Under the pieces are notes generated by a model, which searched no databases, was not told the origin of the DNA, and saw only the letters and a program-made list of their open reading frames with translations. 64,000 nucleotides of DNA. Source: Streptomyces sp. NBC_01306. GTDB taxonomy: Bacteria; Actinomycetota; Actinomycetes; Streptomycetales; Streptomycetaceae. Location of the stretch: positions 2,731,501 to 2,795,500 of the forward strand of contig NZ_JAPEPC010000001.1 of NCBI RefSeq assembly GCF_026340465.1, read 5' to 3'. The position numbers and the translations under genes were made by a program. Each line of letters opens with the position of its first letter. Positions within the stretch are counted from its first letter, which is position 1. This document shows, one piece after another, positions 18,353 to 29,820 of this stretch.

Positions 18353-19920
18353 TTCGCGGCCTCCACTGTGGGCTTGGGGTCCTTCTTCTGGACGTCGGAC
18401 ATGGTGTGCTTCACGGCCGGGTTGACGATCTCCGTCAGCGGCTTCGGATAGACGCCGAGGAAGACCAGCAGCGCGATCAGCGGCAGCACGACGACCAGTT
18501 CACGGACCTTGAGGTCCGCCATGCCCTGCACCGTCGCCCTGACCGGGCCGGTCATGGTGCGCTGGTAGAGGACCAGGACGTAGAGCGCGGCCAGCACGAT
18601 GCCGACCGTCGCGATGATCCCGGCGGCCGGGTACGCGCTGAACGTGCCGACCAGGACCAGGAATTCACTGACGAACGGCGACAGGCCGGGCAGCGACAGG
18701 GTGGCGAGACCGCCGATCAGGAAGGTCCCGGCCAGCACTGGGGCCACCTTCTGCACACCGCCGTAGTCGGCGATGAGCCGCGAGCCGCGCCGCGAGATCA
18801 GGAACCCGGCCACCAGCATCAGGGCGGCCGTCGAGATCCCGTGGTTGACCATGTAGAGCGTCGCGCCCGACTGGCCCTGGGTGGTCATCGCGAAGATGCC
18901 CAGGATGATGAAGCCGAAGTGCGAGACCGACGCGTAGGCGATCAGCCGCTTGATGTCGCGCTGGCCGACCGCGACGAGCGCGCCGTAGACGATGCTGATC
19001 AGCGCGAGCACCAGGATCACCGGGGTGGCCCACTTGCTCGCCTCCGGGAAGAGCTGGAGGCAGAAGCGCAGCATCGCGAACGTGCCGACCTTGTCGACCA
19101 CGGCGGTGATCAGCACGGCGACCGGGGCGGTCGCCTCACCCATGGCGTTCGGCAGCCAGGTGTGCAGCGGCCAGAGCGGCGCCTTCACCGCGAAGGCGAA
19201 GAAGAAGCCGAGGAAGAGCCAGCGCTCGGTGCTGGTCGCCATGTGCAGCGAGCCGTTGGCCCGCGCGGCGACGATCTCCTGGAGGGAGAAGTTCCCCGCG
19301 ACGACGTAGAGGCCGATGACTGCGGCCAGCATGAGCAGGCCGCCGACCAGGTTGTAGAGGAGGAACTTGACTGCCGCGTACGAGCGTTGGGTCGCCGCCG
19401 CCTCGTCGCCCCCGGCGTGCGCCCGGTCCCCGAAGCCGCCGATGAGGAAGTACATCGGGATGAGCATGGCTTCGAAGAGGATGTAGAAGAGGAACACGTC
19501 GGTGGCCTCGAAGGAGAGGATCACCATCGCCTCGACGGCCAGGATCAGGGCGAAGAAGCCCTGGGTGGGCCGCCAGCGCGAGCTGTGCGTCTCCAGGGGG
19601 TCGGCGTCGTGCCAGCCGGCCAGGATGACGAACGGGATGAGCAGGGCGGTCAGGGCGATCATCGCGAGCCCGATGCCGTCCACCCCCAGCTCGTACCGCA
19701 CGCCGAAGTCCTTGATCCAGGCGTGCGATTCGGTGAGCTGGTAGCGGGCGCCGCCGGGGTCGAACCGGACGAGCTGGACGGCGCCCAGGGCGAGCGTGCC
19801 GAGCGAGAAGAGCAGCGCGAGCCACTTCGCCGCGGTGCGCCGCGCGGCCGGGACCGCGGCGGTGGCGACCGCACCGACCGCCGGGAGCGCCGCGGTCACC
19901 GTCAGGAGAGGAAAGGACAT
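18349..19920 (-). CDS. nuoM: NADH-quinone oxidoreductase subunit M
   Basis: A 523-residue polytopic antiporter-like subunit of complex I. It has the functional Glu in the helix containing YILFEAMLIPMYFLIG, the KAPLWPLHTWLPNAMGEATAPV segment, and VGQRDIKRLIAYASVSHFGF with the pumping Lys. It transfers protons in the distal arm of the membrane domain. It is five bases downstream of nuoL and overlaps nuoN, so it lies inside the single operon. Confidence 0.97.
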   Translation of the reverse strand: MSFPLLTVTAALPAVGAVATAAVPAARRTAAKWLALLFSLGTLALGAVQLVRFDPGGARYQLTESHAWIKDFGVRYELGVDGIGLAMIALTALLIPFVILAGWHDADPLETHSSRWRPTQGFFALILAVEAMVILSFEATDVFLFYILFEAMLIPMYFLIGGFGDRAHAGGDEAAATQRSYAAVKFLLYNLVGGLLMLAAVIGLYVVAGNFSLQEIVAARANGSLHMATSTERWLFLGFFFAFAVKAPLWPLHTWLPNAMGEATAPVAVLITAVVDKVGTFAMLRFCLQLFPEASKWATPVILVLALISIVYGALVAVGQRDIKRLIAYASVSHFGFIILGIFAMTTQGQSGATLYMVNHGISTAALMLVAGFLISRRGSRLIADYGGVQKVAPVLAGTFLIGGLATLSLPGLSPFVSEFLVLVGTFSAYPAAGIIATVGIVLAALYVLVLYQRTMTGPVRATVQGMADLKVRELVVVLPLIALLVFLGVYPKPLTEIVNPAVKHTMSDVQKKDPKPTVEAAK

Positions 19921-19925
19921 GGTGA

Positions 19926-21821
19926 TCAGACCGCCCTCATCAGCAGGGTCGCGGCGACGAGGATCACTGCGCCGCCGAACATCGAGGCCGCGTAGCTGCG
20001 GGCGTAGCCGTTCTGCAGTTTGCGCAGCCGTCCCGAGAGCCCGCCGACCGAGGCGGCCGTGCCGTTGACGACGCCGTCCACCAGGGAGTGGTCGAGGTAG
20101 ACCAGCGACCGGGTGAGGTGCTCGCCGCCGCGGACCAGGACCACGTGGTTGAAGTCGTCCTGGAGCAGGTCGCGCCGGGCGGCGCGGGTGAGCAGCGAAC
20201 CCTTGGGGGCCACCGCGGGCACGGGCTTGCGTCCGTAGACGAGCCAGGCGATGGCGACGCCGATCACCAGGACCACCATCGTCCCGGCGGTGACGGCGCC
20301 CGCGCTGACCGGCGAATTGCCCTCGGAGTGGCCGGTGATGGGCTCCAGCCAGTGCAGGAAGCGGTTACCGATGCCGAAGAACGCACCGGCGAAGACCGAG
20401 CCGAAGGCCAGGATGATCATGGGGATGGTCATCGTCCTGGGCGACTCGTGCGGGTGCGGCTCGTGGCCGTCCGCGTCCGGCACCCAGCGCTTCTCGCCGA
20501 AGAACGTCATCAGCATGACCCGGGTCATGTAGAAGGCCGTGATGCCGGCGCCCAGCAGGGCCGCGCCGCCGAGGATCCAGCCCTCGGTGCCGCCCTTCGC
20601 GAAGGCCGCCTCGATGATCTTGTCCTTGGAGAAGAAGCCGGAGAGGCCGGGGAAGCCGATGATCGCCAGATAGCCGAGGCCGAAGGTCACGAACGTCACC
20701 GGCATGTACTTCCGCAGGCCGCCGTACTTTCGCATGTCCACCTCGTCGTTCATGCCGTGCATGACCGATCCGGCGCCGAGGAAGAGCCCGGCCTTGAAGA
20801 AGCCGTGTGTGACGAGGTGCATGATCGCGAAGGCGTACCCGATCGGGCCGAGTCCCGCCGCCATGATCATGTAGCCGATCTGCGACATGGTCGAGCCCGC
20901 GAGGGCCTTCTTGATGTCGTCCTTCGCACAACCGACGATCGCCCCGAAGAGCAGTGTCACCGCGCCGACCACCACGACGGCCAGCTGCGCGGTGGGAGCG
21001 GCGTTGAAGATCGCGCCGGAGCGGGTGATGAGGTAGACGCCCGCGGTCACCATCGTCGCCGCGTGGATCAGGGCCGAGACCGGGGTCGGGCCCTCCATCG
21101 CGTCACCGAGCCAGGACTGGAGCGGCACCTGCGCCGACTTGCCGCACGCGGCGAGCAGGAGCATCAGGCCGATGGCGGTGAGCTTGCCCTGCGAGGCGCT
21201 CCCCACGGAGTGCAGGACCGGGCCGAAGGCGAAGGTCCCGAAGGTGGTGAACATCAGCATGATCGCGATCGACAGGCCCATGTCGCCGACGCGGTTGACG
21301 ATGAAGGCCTTCTTGGCCGCCGTCGCCGCGGACGGCTTGTGCTGCCAGAAGCCGATCAGGAGGTACGAGGCGAGGCCGACGCCCTCCCAGCCGACGTACA
21401 GCAGCAGGTAGTTGTCGGCGAGGACCAGCAGCAGCATCGCCGCGAGGAAGAGGTTCAGATAGCCGAAGAAGCGGCGGCGCCGTTCGTCGTGCTCCATGTA
21501 GCCGATCGAGTAGATGTGGATCAGCGTGCCCACACCGGAGATCAGCAGGACGAACGTCATCGACAGCTGGTCGAGCTGGAAAGCGGCGTCGGCCTTGAAG
21601 CCGGCCACCGGGATCCAGCTGAACAGGTACTGGTGCAGGGTGCGGTGGTCCGCGCTCTTGCCCAGCATGTTCACGAAGAGGACGGCCGCCAGCACGAAGG
21701 ACGCGGCGGCGAACAGCGTGCCGAGCCAGTGGCCGGCACGGTCGAACCGCCGCCCACCGCAGAGCAGTACCGCCGCTCCGAGCAAAGGCGCTGCGATCAG
21801 CAGCGCAATCAGGTTCTCCAC
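19926..21821 (-). CDS. nuoL: NADH-quinone oxidoreductase subunit L
   Basis: A 631-residue distal proton-pumping subunit. Typical segments are [75 protein letters not shown] and [22 protein letters not shown] lateral amphipathic helix and a last transmembrane helix are expected in the C-terminal third. The GTG start at 21821 has AAGGGG upstream. It is 14 bases downstream of nuoK. Confidence 0.97.
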   Translation of the reverse strand: MENLIALLIAAPLLGAAVLLCGGRRFDRAGHWLGTLFAAASFVLAAVLFVNMLGKSADHRTLHQYLFSWIPVAGFKADAAFQLDQLSMTFVLLISGVGTLIHIYSIGYMEHDERRRRFFGYLNLFLAAMLLLVLADNYLLLYVGWEGVGLASYLLIGFWQHKPSAATAAKKAFIVNRVGDMGLSIAIMLMFTTFGTFAFGPVLHSVGSASQGKLTAIGLMLLLAACGKSAQVPLQSWLGDAMEGPTPVSALIHAATMVTAGVYLITRSGAIFNAAPTAQLAVVVVGAVTLLFGAIVGCAKDDIKKALAGSTMSQIGYMIMAAGLGPIGYAFAIMHLVTHGFFKAGLFLGAGSVMHGMNDEVDMRKYGGLRKYMPVTFVTFGLGYLAIIGFPGLSGFFSKDKIIEAAFAKGGTEGWILGGAALLGAGITAFYMTRVMLMTFFGEKRWVPDADGHEPHPHESPRTMTIPMIILAFGSVFAGAFFGIGNRFLHWLEPITGHSEGNSPVSAGAVTAGTMVVLVIGVAIAWLVYGRKPVPAVAPKGSLLTRAARRDLLQDDFNHVVLVRGGEHLTRSLVYLDHSLVDGVVNGTAASVGGLSGRLRKLQNGYARSYAASMFGGAVILVAATLLMRAV

Positions 21822-21835
21822 TGTTCAGCGACCCC

Positions 21836-22135
21836 TTACAGCTTCATCAGGCTGGCGTCGTCGACCGAGGCCGAGTGGCGGGAACGGAAGAGCGACACGA
21901 TGATCGCGAGCCCGACCACGACCTCCGCGGCGGCAACGACCATCGTGAAGAAGGCGATGATCTGGCCGTCCAGGTTTCCGTGCATACGGGAGAAGGCGAC
22001 GAACGCGAGGTTGCAGGCGTTGAGCATCAGCTCCACGCACATGAAGACCACGATGGCGTTCCGCCTGATCAGCACCCCGACCGCGCCGATGGTGAACAAC
22101 AGCGAGGCGAGATACAGATAGTTGACCGGATTCAC
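21836..22135 (-). CDS. nuoK: NADH-quinone oxidoreductase subunit K
   Basis: A 99-residue subunit with three membrane helices. It has the two conserved Glu residues in helices 2 and 3: [16 protein letters not shown] and [19 protein letters not shown]. It forms part of the E-channel linking quinone reduction to pumping. The GTG start overlaps the end of nuoJ by four bases (GTGA). Confidence 0.97.
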   Translation of the reverse strand: MNPVNYLYLASLLFTIGAVGVLIRRNAIVVFMCVELMLNACNLAFVAFSRMHGNLDGQIIAFFTMVVAAAEVVVGLAIIVSLFRSRHSASVDDASLMKL

Positions 22136-23016
22136 TTCGCCTCCTCCTCTTCCCGGTCGAGCCGGTCGGAGCGGTCGGACCGAGTGCTCCCGGGCCGGTC
22201 GCTCTCACCGGCGATCCCGGCGTCGTGGCCGTGTCCCGACGTACGGCCCAGCCGCTCCTCGGAGCGCTGCTCCAGCGCCCTGAGGTCCGCCAGGGCCTGG
22301 CTCGACACATCGCGGATCTGGCCGCGCTGACGCAGCGTCTGCATGACGGTGAGCTCCGCCGGGGTGCCGTCCGGGAGCAGTCCGGCGACATCCACGGCGT
22401 TGTGCCGGGCGTAGACACCGGGGGCGGGCAGCGGCGGGACCTGCTTGCTGCGTACGCGGTCCTCGGACATCTGCCGCTGGGTCCTGGCCTGTTCGGTGCG
22501 CTCCCGGTGGGTGAGCACCATCGCGCCGACGGCCGCGGTGATGAGCAGCGCGCCGGTGATCTCGAAGGCGAAGACGTACTTGGTGAAGATGAGGGCGGCG
22601 AGGCCCTGCACATTGCCGTGGGCGTTGGCCTGGCCCAGACCCGTGAAGCTCTTGAGCGAGGCGTTGGCGATACCGGCGATCAGCAGGATGCCGAAGCCGA
22701 GCCCGCAGAGCACGGCCAGCCAGCGCTGCCCCTTGATGGTCTCCGTGAGCGAGTCGGCCGCGGTGACGCCGACCAGCATGACCACGAAGAGGAAGAGCAT
22801 CATGATCGCGCCGGTGTAGACGACGATCTGGACGATGCCCAGGAAGTAGGCGCCGTTGGCGAGGTAGAACACCGCCAGGATGATCATGGTCCCGGCGAGG
22901 CTCAGCGCGCTGTGCACGGCCCGGCGCATCAGTACGGTGGAGAGCGCGCCGATCACGGCGACCGTGCCCAGCACCCAGAACTGGAAGGCCTCACCGGTGG
23001 AGGTCAGGTAGTTCAC
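22132..23016 (-). CDS. nuoJ: NADH-quinone oxidoreductase subunit J with long C-terminal tail
   Basis: A 294-residue protein. The first about 175 residues hold the five helices of NuoJ, including the pi-bulge region [21 protein letters not shown]. The remaining about 120 residues are hydrophilic and rich in Arg, Glu and Ser, ending in [13 protein letters not shown]. The E. coli subunit is about 184 residues, so this tail is an actinobacterial type of extension facing the cytoplasm. The start overlaps nuoI by four bases. Confidence 0.96.
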   Translation of the reverse strand: MNYLTSTGEAFQFWVLGTVAVIGALSTVLMRRAVHSALSLAGTMIILAVFYLANGAYFLGIVQIVVYTGAIMMLFLFVVMLVGVTAADSLTETIKGQRWLAVLCGLGFGILLIAGIANASLKSFTGLGQANAHGNVQGLAALIFTKYVFAFEITGALLITAAVGAMVLTHRERTEQARTQRQMSEDRVRSKQVPPLPAPGVYARHNAVDVAGLLPDGTPAELTVMQTLRQRGQIRDVSSQALADLRALEQRSEERLGRTSGHGHDAGIAGESDRPGSTRSDRSDRLDREEEEAK

Positions 23017-23693
23017 GCCTGCGCCTCCTCGTTCGGCGCCCCGGCCCCGGCCGGCGGCTCGGCCGTCTCACCCTTGGAGAACGCGGTCTGGCGGACCGTG
23101 CCGGGGGCGGCTTCGGTCACCAGGCCCCGGTAGTAGTCCTGTTCGTCGGTACCCGGGAAGATCGAGTGCGGCGAGTCGACCATGCCCTCGTCCAGGCCGG
23201 CGAGCAACTGCTCCTTGGTGTAGATCAGGTTGGCGCGGCTGCTGTCGGCGAGCTCGAAGTCGTTCGTCATCGTGAGCGCCCGGGTGGGGCAGGCCTCGAT
23301 GCAGAGTCCGCACAGGATGCAGCGGGCGTAGTTGATCTGGTAGACGCGGCCGTACCGCTCGCCCGGGGAGTAGCGCTCCTCCTCGGTGTTGTCCGCGCCC
23401 TCCACATAGATCGCGTCCGCCGGGCAGGCCCAGGCGCACAGCTCGCACCCGATGCACTTCTCCAGTCCGTCCGGATGCCGGTTGAGCTGGTGCCGCCCGT
23501 GGAAGCGCGGCGCCGTCGTCTTCTCCTGCTCCGGGTACTGCTCGGTGAGCCGCTTCTTGAACATGGCCTTGAAGGTCACGCCGAAGCCGGCCACCGGGTT
23601 CTGCCACGGTGTCTTCGGGGTCTCGGGTGTCCCGGGGGTCTCGTCCCCGGAAGACCCGGAGGACCCGGAAGCCCCTGTAGAGCGGTCAGGCAT
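23013..23693 (-). CDS. nuoI: NADH-quinone oxidoreductase subunit I (2x[4Fe-4S])
   Basis: A 226-residue ferredoxin-type subunit carrying clusters N6a and N6b. The two ligand sets are [12 protein letters not shown] and [13 protein letters not shown] start it at the ATG at 23693 because AAAGGAGG lies five bases upstream, inside the nuoH 3' end; a longer in-frame start at 23714 lacks this. The N-terminal 30 residues are Ser/Gly/Pro-rich, and about 50 C-terminal residues extend beyond the usual fold. Confidence 0.96.
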   Translation of the reverse strand: MPDRSTGASGSSGSSGDETPGTPETPKTPWQNPVAGFGVTFKAMFKKRLTEQYPEQEKTTAPRFHGRHQLNRHPDGLEKCIGCELCAWACPADAIYVEGADNTEEERYSPGERYGRVYQINYARCILCGLCIEACPTRALTMTNDFELADSSRANLIYTKEQLLAGLDEGMVDSPHSIFPGTDEQDYYRGLVTEAAPGTVRQTAFSKGETAEPPAGAGAPNEEAQA

Positions 23694-25056
23694 CGTCAGC
23701 CTCCTTTCCATCACTCACAGTGTCCACGCCACCACTGACAATCAGCTCCCGCTCCGTGCGCGAGGGCCGCCGGGGTACGGGTGGAAGGGTCTGTCCCGGC
23801 AACGGTGGTACGGGGAAGCCGCCCGCCATCGGGTCGAAGGCCGGCCCGGGGCCCGCGGCTTCCTCGGCGGCCCGCTCCTGCTTCTCCTGCTTGTCGCGGA
23901 AGATGTCGTAGACGAAGGAGAGCAGCAGGATCGCCACGACGGCCCCGGCTCCGTAGAGCACGATCCGGGAGTAGTCGTAGTTGTCGTTGCGCAGCGCCCG
24001 CACGGTCGCCACCAGCATCAGCCAGACCACGGAGACCGGGATGAGGACCTTCCAGCCGAGCTTCATCAACTGGTCGTAGCGCACGCGGGGAAGCGTGCCG
24101 CGCAGCCAGATGAAGAAGAAGAGGAGGAGCTGGACCTTGATGACGAACCAGAGCATCGGCCACCAGCCGTGGTTCGCGCCCTCCCAGAAGGTGGAGATCG
24201 GCCACGGGGCCCGCCAGCCGCCCAGGAAGAGCGTCGCGGAGACCGCCGAAACGGTGACCATGTTGACGTACTCGGCCAGCATGAACATCGCGAATTTGAT
24301 GGACGAGTACTCGGTGTTGAAGCCGCCGACCAGGTCGCCTTCGGACTCCGGCATGTCGAACGGGGCGCGGTTGGTCTCACCGATCATGGTGACGATGTAG
24401 ATGATGAAGGAGACCGGCAGCAGCACGATGAACCAGCGGTCCTTCTGCGCGTCCACGATCGCCGAGGTCGACATCGACCCCGAGTAGAGGAAGACGGAGG
24501 CGAAGGCGGCGCCCATCGCGATCTCGTAGCTGATCATCTGCGCGCAGGAGCGGAGTCCGCCGAGCAGCGGGTACGTCGACCCGGACGACCAGCCGGCCAG
24601 GACGATGCCGTAGATGCCGACCGATGCGACCGCGAGGATGTAGAGCATCGCGATCGGCAGGTCGGTGAGCTGCATCGTCGTACGGTGGCCGAAGATCGAC
24701 ACCTCGTTGCCGGAGGGGCCGAAGGGGATCACCGCGATCGCCATGAAGGCGGGTACCGCGGCGACGATCGGCGCCAGCACGTAGACCAGCTTGTCCGCCC
24801 GCTTGACGACCAGGTCTTCCTTCAGCATCAGCTTGATGCCGTCGGCGAGCGACTGGAGCATTCCCCAGGGGCCGTGCCGGTTGGGGCCGATGCGCAGCTG
24901 CATCCAGGCGACGACCTTGCGCTCCCACACGATGGAGAAGAGCACGGTGATCATCAGGAACGCGAAGCAGAAGACGGCCTTGATGACAACCAGCCACCAG
25001 GGGTCCCGTCCGAACATCGACAGGTCCTCGGTCGCTGCGAGGTAGTAGTTCGTCAC
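23686..25056 (-). CDS. nuoH: NADH-quinone oxidoreductase subunit H
   Basis: A 456-residue subunit with eight to nine helices, forming part of the quinone-binding chamber. Conserved segments are [41 protein letters not shown] and [18 protein letters not shown]. The last about 80 residues are a hydrophilic Pro/Arg/Glu-rich tail absent from the E. coli protein (about 325 residues). The GTG at 25056 overlaps the nuoG stop, giving coupled translation. Confidence 0.97.
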   Translation of the reverse strand: MTNYYLAATEDLSMFGRDPWWLVVIKAVFCFAFLMITVLFSIVWERKVVAWMQLRIGPNRHGPWGMLQSLADGIKLMLKEDLVVKRADKLVYVLAPIVAAVPAFMAIAVIPFGPSGNEVSIFGHRTTMQLTDLPIAMLYILAVASVGIYGIVLAGWSSGSTYPLLGGLRSCAQMISYEIAMGAAFASVFLYSGSMSTSAIVDAQKDRWFIVLLPVSFIIYIVTMIGETNRAPFDMPESEGDLVGGFNTEYSSIKFAMFMLAEYVNMVTVSAVSATLFLGGWRAPWPISTFWEGANHGWWPMLWFVIKVQLLLFFFIWLRGTLPRVRYDQLMKLGWKVLIPVSVVWLMLVATVRALRNDNYDYSRIVLYGAGAVVAILLLSFVYDIFRDKQEKQERAAEEAAGPGPAFDPMAGGFPVPPLPGQTLPPVPRRPSRTERELIVSGGVDTVSDGKEADDA

Positions 25057-27569
25057 GCCTCCACCTCCGTCGTGGCCGCGGGTGCGGCGGGTGCGGCCGG
25101 CGCGGCGGAGATCCGCACCGGTTCGCCGGGGCGGGCGCCGGTGTCGCGCAGGACGCCGCCGCCCGTCGAGTTCATCGGGAGCCAGACCACCCGGTCGGGC
25201 ATCTCGGTGACCTGGAGCGGCAGCCGTACGTCGCCCGCGGGGCCGGTGACGGCGAGGACGTCGCCGTCCTTGACGCCCGTCTCCTCGGCGGTCGTCGCCG
25301 ACAGCCGGGCGACCGCCGCGTGCCGGGTGCCGGCCAGCGCGTCGTCGCCCTGCTGGAGCAGGCCCAGGTCGAGCAGCAGCCGGTGGCCCGCGAGTACGGC
25401 CTCGCCCTCGGAGGGGCGGGGCAGTGGAGCGACCGTGCCGGCCGGGTCGCTCGCGTGCTGCCCGGTCCACGCGCCCAGCCGGTCCAGCTCGTTGCGTACG
25501 GAGGTGATGTCCGGCAGCGCGAAGTGGACGTCGAGCGCGTCGGCGAGCATGTGCAGCACCCGTGAGTCGGCCGGGGCCAGGGTGCGCGTCATCTGCTCGG
25601 GCTTGAGCGATGCCTCGAAGAGCCGTGCCCTGCCTTCCCAGCTGAGGAAGGTGCCCGCCTTCTCGGCGGCGGCGGCCACCGGAAGGACCACGTCGGCCCG
25701 GTCGGTGACCGCGCCGGGCCGCAGTTCGAGCGAGACCAGGAAGCCGACCTTGTCGAGGGCCTCCTCGGCCCGCGCCGGGTCGGGGAGGTCCGCGGTCTCG
25801 ACACCCGCGACGAGCAGTGCGCCCAGTTCGCCGGTCGCGGCTGCTTCGAGGATCTGTCCGGTGTCCCGGCCGAAGCGGTGCGGGAGTTCGCGTACGCCCC
25901 AGACCGCGGCCACTTCCTCGCGGGCCCGCGGATCGGTGGCGGGGCGGCCGCCGGGCAGCAGCGCGGGGATCGCGCCCGCCTCGACCGCGCCCCGCTCCCC
26001 GGCCCTGCGGGGCACCCAGACCAGGGCGGCGCCGGTGGCGGTCGCGGTGCGTACGGCCGCGGTGAGCGCGCCGGGTACGGCGGCGAGCCGTTCGCCGACG
26101 ACAATCACCGCGCCTTCCGTACGGAGGGCTTCGGCGGCCTGCTGCCCTTCGGGGTCCAGGCCGACCCCGCCCGCGATGGCGTCCAGCCACTCGGTCTCGG
26201 TGCCGGGTGCGGCGGGCAGCAGCGTGCCGCCCGCCTTCGCCAGGCCGCGGGTGGCGTGGGTGGCGAGGGAGAAGGTCCGCTGCCCGTGCGTGCGGTGCGC
26301 CTTGCGCAGCCGCAGGAAGATGCCGGGGGCCTCCTCCTCGGACTCGAATCCGGCGAGCAGGACGGCCGGGGCCTGTTCCAGCGAGGTGTTGGTGACTCCC
26401 GTGCCGTCGAGGTCCTTGCCGCGGCCCGCGACCCGGGCGGCCAGGAAGTCGGCCTCCTCGGCCGAGTGCACCCGGGCGCGGAAGTCGACGTCGTTGGTGT
26501 CGAGGGCGATGCGCGCGAACTTGGCGTACGCGTAGGCGTCTTCGACGGTGAGGCGGCCGCCGGTCAGCACACCGGCCCGGCCGCGCGCCGCCGCGAGACC
26601 GTTCGCGGCCCGCTCCAGCGCCTCCGGCCAGCTGGCCGGTTCCAGGACGCCGTCCTCGTTCCGTACGAGCGGGGTGGTGAGCCGGTCCGGGCGCTGGGCG
26701 TAGCGGAACCCGAAGCGGCCCTTGTCGCAGAGCCACTCCTCGTTGACCTCGGGGTCGTTGTCGGCGAGCCGCCGCATGACCTTGCCGCGCCGGTGGTCGG
26801 TGCGGGTCGCGCAGCCCCCCGCGCAGTGTTCGCACACCGAGGGCGACGACACCAGGTCGAAGGGGCGGGAGCGGAACCGGTAGGCCGCCGAGGTCAGCGC
26901 GCCGACCGGGCAGATCTGGATGGTGTTGCCGGAGAAGTACGACTCGAACGGGTCGCCCTCGCCGATGCCGACCTGCTGGAGCGCGCCGCGCTCGATCAGG
27001 TCGATCATCGGGTCGCCGGCGATCTGGTTGGAGAACCGGGTGCAGCGGGCGCAGAGCACGCACCGCTCGCGGTCGAGCAGCACCTGGGTCGAGATCGGTA
27101 CGGGCTTCTCGAAGGTCCGCTTCTTGCCGTCGAACCGGGAGTCGGGGTTGCCGTGCGACACCGCCTGGTTCTGCAGGGGGCACTCGCCGCCCTTGTCGCA
27201 GACCGGGCAGTCCAGCGGGTGGTTGATGAGGAGCAGTTCCATCACACCGTGCTGGGCCTTCTCGGCGACCGGCGAGGTGAGGTGCGACTTGACGACCATG
27301 CCGTCGGTGCAGGTGATGGTGCAGGACGCCATCGGCTTGCGCTGGCCCTCGACTTCGACGATGCACTGGCGGCAGGCGCCCGCGGGGTCGAGGAGAGGGT
27401 GGTCGCAGAAGCGCGGGATCTCGATGCCGAGCTGTTCGGCGGCGCGGATGACCAGGGTCCCCTTCGGGACCGAGATCGCGATGCCGTCGATGGTCAGCGA
27501 CACCAGGTCCTCGGGCGGCACTGCTGCCTCACCGCCCCCGGAGGGAGCGCTGTTAGTCGTCACTGTCAT
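25053..27569 (-). CDS. nuoG: NADH-quinone oxidoreductase subunit G
   Basis: An 838-residue peripheral-arm subunit. The N-terminal 2Fe-2S ferredoxin domain has [15 protein letters not shown], followed by the His/Cys cluster N5 region ([17 protein letters not shown]) and [10 protein letters not shown]. The remaining about 550 residues are a molybdopterin-oxidoreductase-like domain that has lost the cofactor, rich in Ala/Gly/Arg here, with a MopB-type C-terminal barrel (residues about 730-830). The ATG follows GGAGGTGAACGC. It conducts electrons from NuoE/F to NuoI. Confidence 0.96.
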   Translation of the reverse strand: MTVTTNSAPSGGGEAAVPPEDLVSLTIDGIAISVPKGTLVIRAAEQLGIEIPRFCDHPLLDPAGACRQCIVEVEGQRKPMASCTITCTDGMVVKSHLTSPVAEKAQHGVMELLLINHPLDCPVCDKGGECPLQNQAVSHGNPDSRFDGKKRTFEKPVPISTQVLLDRERCVLCARCTRFSNQIAGDPMIDLIERGALQQVGIGEGDPFESYFSGNTIQICPVGALTSAAYRFRSRPFDLVSSPSVCEHCAGGCATRTDHRRGKVMRRLADNDPEVNEEWLCDKGRFGFRYAQRPDRLTTPLVRNEDGVLEPASWPEALERAANGLAAARGRAGVLTGGRLTVEDAYAYAKFARIALDTNDVDFRARVHSAEEADFLAARVAGRGKDLDGTGVTNTSLEQAPAVLLAGFESEEEAPGIFLRLRKAHRTHGQRTFSLATHATRGLAKAGGTLLPAAPGTETEWLDAIAGGVGLDPEGQQAAEALRTEGAVIVVGERLAAVPGALTAAVRTATATGAALVWVPRRAGERGAVEAGAIPALLPGGRPATDPRAREEVAAVWGVRELPHRFGRDTGQILEAAATGELGALLVAGVETADLPDPARAEEALDKVGFLVSLELRPGAVTDRADVVLPVAAAAEKAGTFLSWEGRARLFEASLKPEQMTRTLAPADSRVLHMLADALDVHFALPDITSVRNELDRLGAWTGQHASDPAGTVAPLPRPSEGEAVLAGHRLLLDLGLLQQGDDALAGTRHAAVARLSATTAEETGVKDGDVLAVTGPAGDVRLPLQVTEMPDRVVWLPMNSTGGGVLRDTGARPGEPVRISAAPAAPAAPAATTEVEA

Positions 27570-28951
27570 GCGTTCACCTCCGAGATGTGGCGGGGCTCGT
27601 CGGCCCAGACGGTCGACAGGTCCGGGTCGAGCGGGCAGCCCTTGCCGGTGATGTGCTGCTCGTACTCCTCACGGAAGTACTTGAGCGAGGAGAAGATCGG
27701 CGACGCGGCGCCGTCGCCGAGCGCGCAGAACGACTTGCCGTTGACGTTGTCGGCGATGTCGTTGATCTTGTCGAGGTCCGACATCTGGCCCTTTCCGGCT
27801 TCGATGTCGCGGAGCAACTGGACGAGCCAGTACGTCCCTTCGCGGCAGGGCGTGCACTTGCCGCAGGACTCGTGCGCGTAGAACTCGGTCCAGCGGGTGA
27901 CGGCCCGCACCACACAGGTCGTCTCGTCGAAGCACTGGAGCGCCTTGGTGCCGAGCATCGATCCTGCGGCGCCCACGCCCTCGTAGTCCAGCGGGACGTC
28001 GAGGTGCTCGTCGGTGAACATCGGGGTCGAAGAGCCGCCCGGCGTCCAGAACTTGAGCCGGTGGCCGTGCCGCATCCCGCCGCTCATGTCGAGCAGCTGG
28101 CGCAGGGTGATGCCGAGCGGGGCCTCGTACTGGCCGGGGCTGGTGACGTGCCCGCTGAGCGAATACAGCGTGAATCCGGCGGACTTCTCGGTGCCCATCG
28201 ATTTGAACCAGTCCTTGCCCCGGTTCAGGATCGCGGGAACCGACGCGATGGATTCCACGTTGTTCACCACAGTGGGACATGCGTAGAGCCCGGCGACAGC
28301 AGGGAAAGGAGGCCGGAGCCTGGGCTGGCCGCGGCGGCCCTCCAGGGAGTCGAGGAGTGCGGTCTCCTCACCACAGATGTACGCGCCCGCCCCCGCGTGC
28401 ACGGTGACGTCCAGGTCGAGTCCGCTGCCCAGGATGTCCTTGCCGAGGTACCCCGCCTCGTACGCCTCGCGTACGGCTTCGTGCATTCGCCGCAGTACGG
28501 GGACGACTTCACCCCGGAGATAGATGAAGGCATGAGAAGACCTGATCGCGTAACAGGCGATCACGATCCCCTCGATGAGGGAATGCGGGTTGGCGAAGAG
28601 GAGCGGGATGTCCTTGCAGGTCCCGGGCTCCGATTCGTCGGCGTTGACAACTAGATAGTGCGGCTTTCCGTCGCCCTGCGGGATGAACTGCCACTTCATC
28701 CCGGTGGGGAAGCCCGCGCCGCCTCGGCCGCGCAGACCCGAGTCCTTGACGTAGGCGATGAGGTCGTCGGGCGCCATGGCGAGGGCCTTCTTCAAACCCT
28801 CGTACCCGTCGTGCCGTTTGTACGTCTCCAGGGTCCAGGAATCCGGCTGGTCCCAGAAGGCGGAGAGGACCGGGGTGAGCAGCTTCTCGGGGCTGGACTC
28901 TCCGTCGCCCTCGCCGTTCCCGCTGCCGTTGAGCTCGGTTGCCACGCTCAT
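27566..28951 (-). CDS. nuoF: NADH-quinone oxidoreductase subunit F (NADH/FMN site)
   Basis: A 461-residue flavoprotein that oxidises NADH. FMN and NADH sites are visible in [13 protein letters not shown] and [18 protein letters not shown]. Cluster N3 ligands are in [13 protein letters not shown] and the later SFCALGDGA. The ATG at 28951 overlaps the nuoE stop (TGATG) and follows a GGAGG-type site; one in-frame GTG codon upstream is the alternative. It overlaps nuoG by four bases. Confidence 0.97.
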   Translation of the reverse strand: MSVATELNGSGNGEGDGESSPEKLLTPVLSAFWDQPDSWTLETYKRHDGYEGLKKALAMAPDDLIAYVKDSGLRGRGGAGFPTGMKWQFIPQGDGKPHYLVVNADESEPGTCKDIPLLFANPHSLIEGIVIACYAIRSSHAFIYLRGEVVPVLRRMHEAVREAYEAGYLGKDILGSGLDLDVTVHAGAGAYICGEETALLDSLEGRRGQPRLRPPFPAVAGLYACPTVVNNVESIASVPAILNRGKDWFKSMGTEKSAGFTLYSLSGHVTSPGQYEAPLGITLRQLLDMSGGMRHGHRLKFWTPGGSSTPMFTDEHLDVPLDYEGVGAAGSMLGTKALQCFDETTCVVRAVTRWTEFYAHESCGKCTPCREGTYWLVQLLRDIEAGKGQMSDLDKINDIADNVNGKSFCALGDGAASPIFSSLKYFREEYEQHITGKGCPLDPDLSTVWADEPRHISEVNA

Positions 28952-29820
28952 CACTCCCCCTCCTCTGATACGGGGCCTGCCGGGTGCTCCGGGTCTGACG
29001 CCGAGGTCTGCTGCGGTGCGTCGTGCGAGCTGAGGTGCTCGGAGCCCGGCTGGGCAGGAGCCTTCGGGGATCCGCCGCGCGGAGACACCACACGCGGCTG
29101 CGGCGCCTCACCCTTCGCAAGCCGCAGGCCCACCAGGGACGCGTGCCCCGCGCCGCCGGTCGACTCGACCGCTCCGTCCCGCTCGTCGGGGAAGCCGGCC
29201 AGGATCCGGGAGGTCTCCTGGAAGGTGCAGAGCGGCGCGCCCCGGGTCGGGGTGACCTGCTGTCCGTCCCGGAGGTCGTCGACGAGCCGTTTCGCGGACT
29301 CGACGGTCTGGTTGTCGAAGAACTCCCAGTTGACCATCAGGACGGGTGCGAAGTCGCAGGCCGCGTTGCACTCGATGTGCTCCAGCGTGACCTTGCCGTC
29401 CCCGGTGGTCTCGCCGTCGCCGACGTCGAGGTGCTCCCGCAGCGCGGAGTAGATGGCGTCGCCGCCCATCACCGCGCAGAGGGTGTTGGTGCAGACACCC
29501 ACCTGGTAGTCGCCGCTCGGCTTGCGCCGGTACATCGAGTAGAAGGTGGAGACCGCGGTGACCTCGGCGGTGGTCAGCTCCAGCGCCTCCGCGCAGAACC
29601 GGACGCCGGTCCGGGTGACGTACCCCTCCTCGGCCTGCACCAGGTGCAGCAGCGGGAGCAGCGCCGACCTGCTGTCCGGGTAGCGGGCGATGATCTCCTT
29701 GGCGTCCGCGTCGAGCCTGGCGCGTACGTCGGCCGGGTAATCGGGGGCGGGGAGCTGGGGCATGCCCAGGCTCGTCGGGGCGGCCGATGCCGCCGGAGCC
29801 GCCGAATGAGCTTCCGTCAT
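28951..29820 (-). CDS. nuoE: NADH-quinone oxidoreductase subunit E ([2Fe-2S] N1a)
   Basis: A 289-residue thioredoxin-fold ferredoxin. The cluster ligands sit in [14 protein letters not shown] and [13 protein letters not shown]. The core ends at about residue 195; the rest is a low-complexity extension rich in Gly, Ser, Pro and His that is absent from E. coli NuoE (166 residues). The ATG at 29820 overlaps the nuoD stop by four bases. Confidence 0.96.
   Translation of the reverse strand: MTEAHSAAPAASAAPTSLGMPQLPAPDYPADVRARLDADAKEIIARYPDSRSALLPLLHLVQAEEGYVTRTGVRFCAEALELTTAEVTAVSTFYSMYRRKPSGDYQVGVCTNTLCAVMGGDAIYSALREHLDVGDGETTGDGKVTLEHIECNAACDFAPVLMVNWEFFDNQTVESAKRLVDDLRDGQQVTPTRGAPLCTFQETSRILAGFPDERDGAVESTGGAGHASLVGLRLAKGEAPQPRVVSPRGGSPKAPAQPGSEHLSSHDAPQQTSASDPEHPAGPVSEEGE

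Noticed and set aside
23686..27366. A single 1226-residue frame covering nuoH plus an upstream extension
   Set aside because: Only the part from 25056 is NuoH; the extension lies in another frame of nuoG and lacks similarity. The GTG at 25056 overlaps the nuoG stop as expected.
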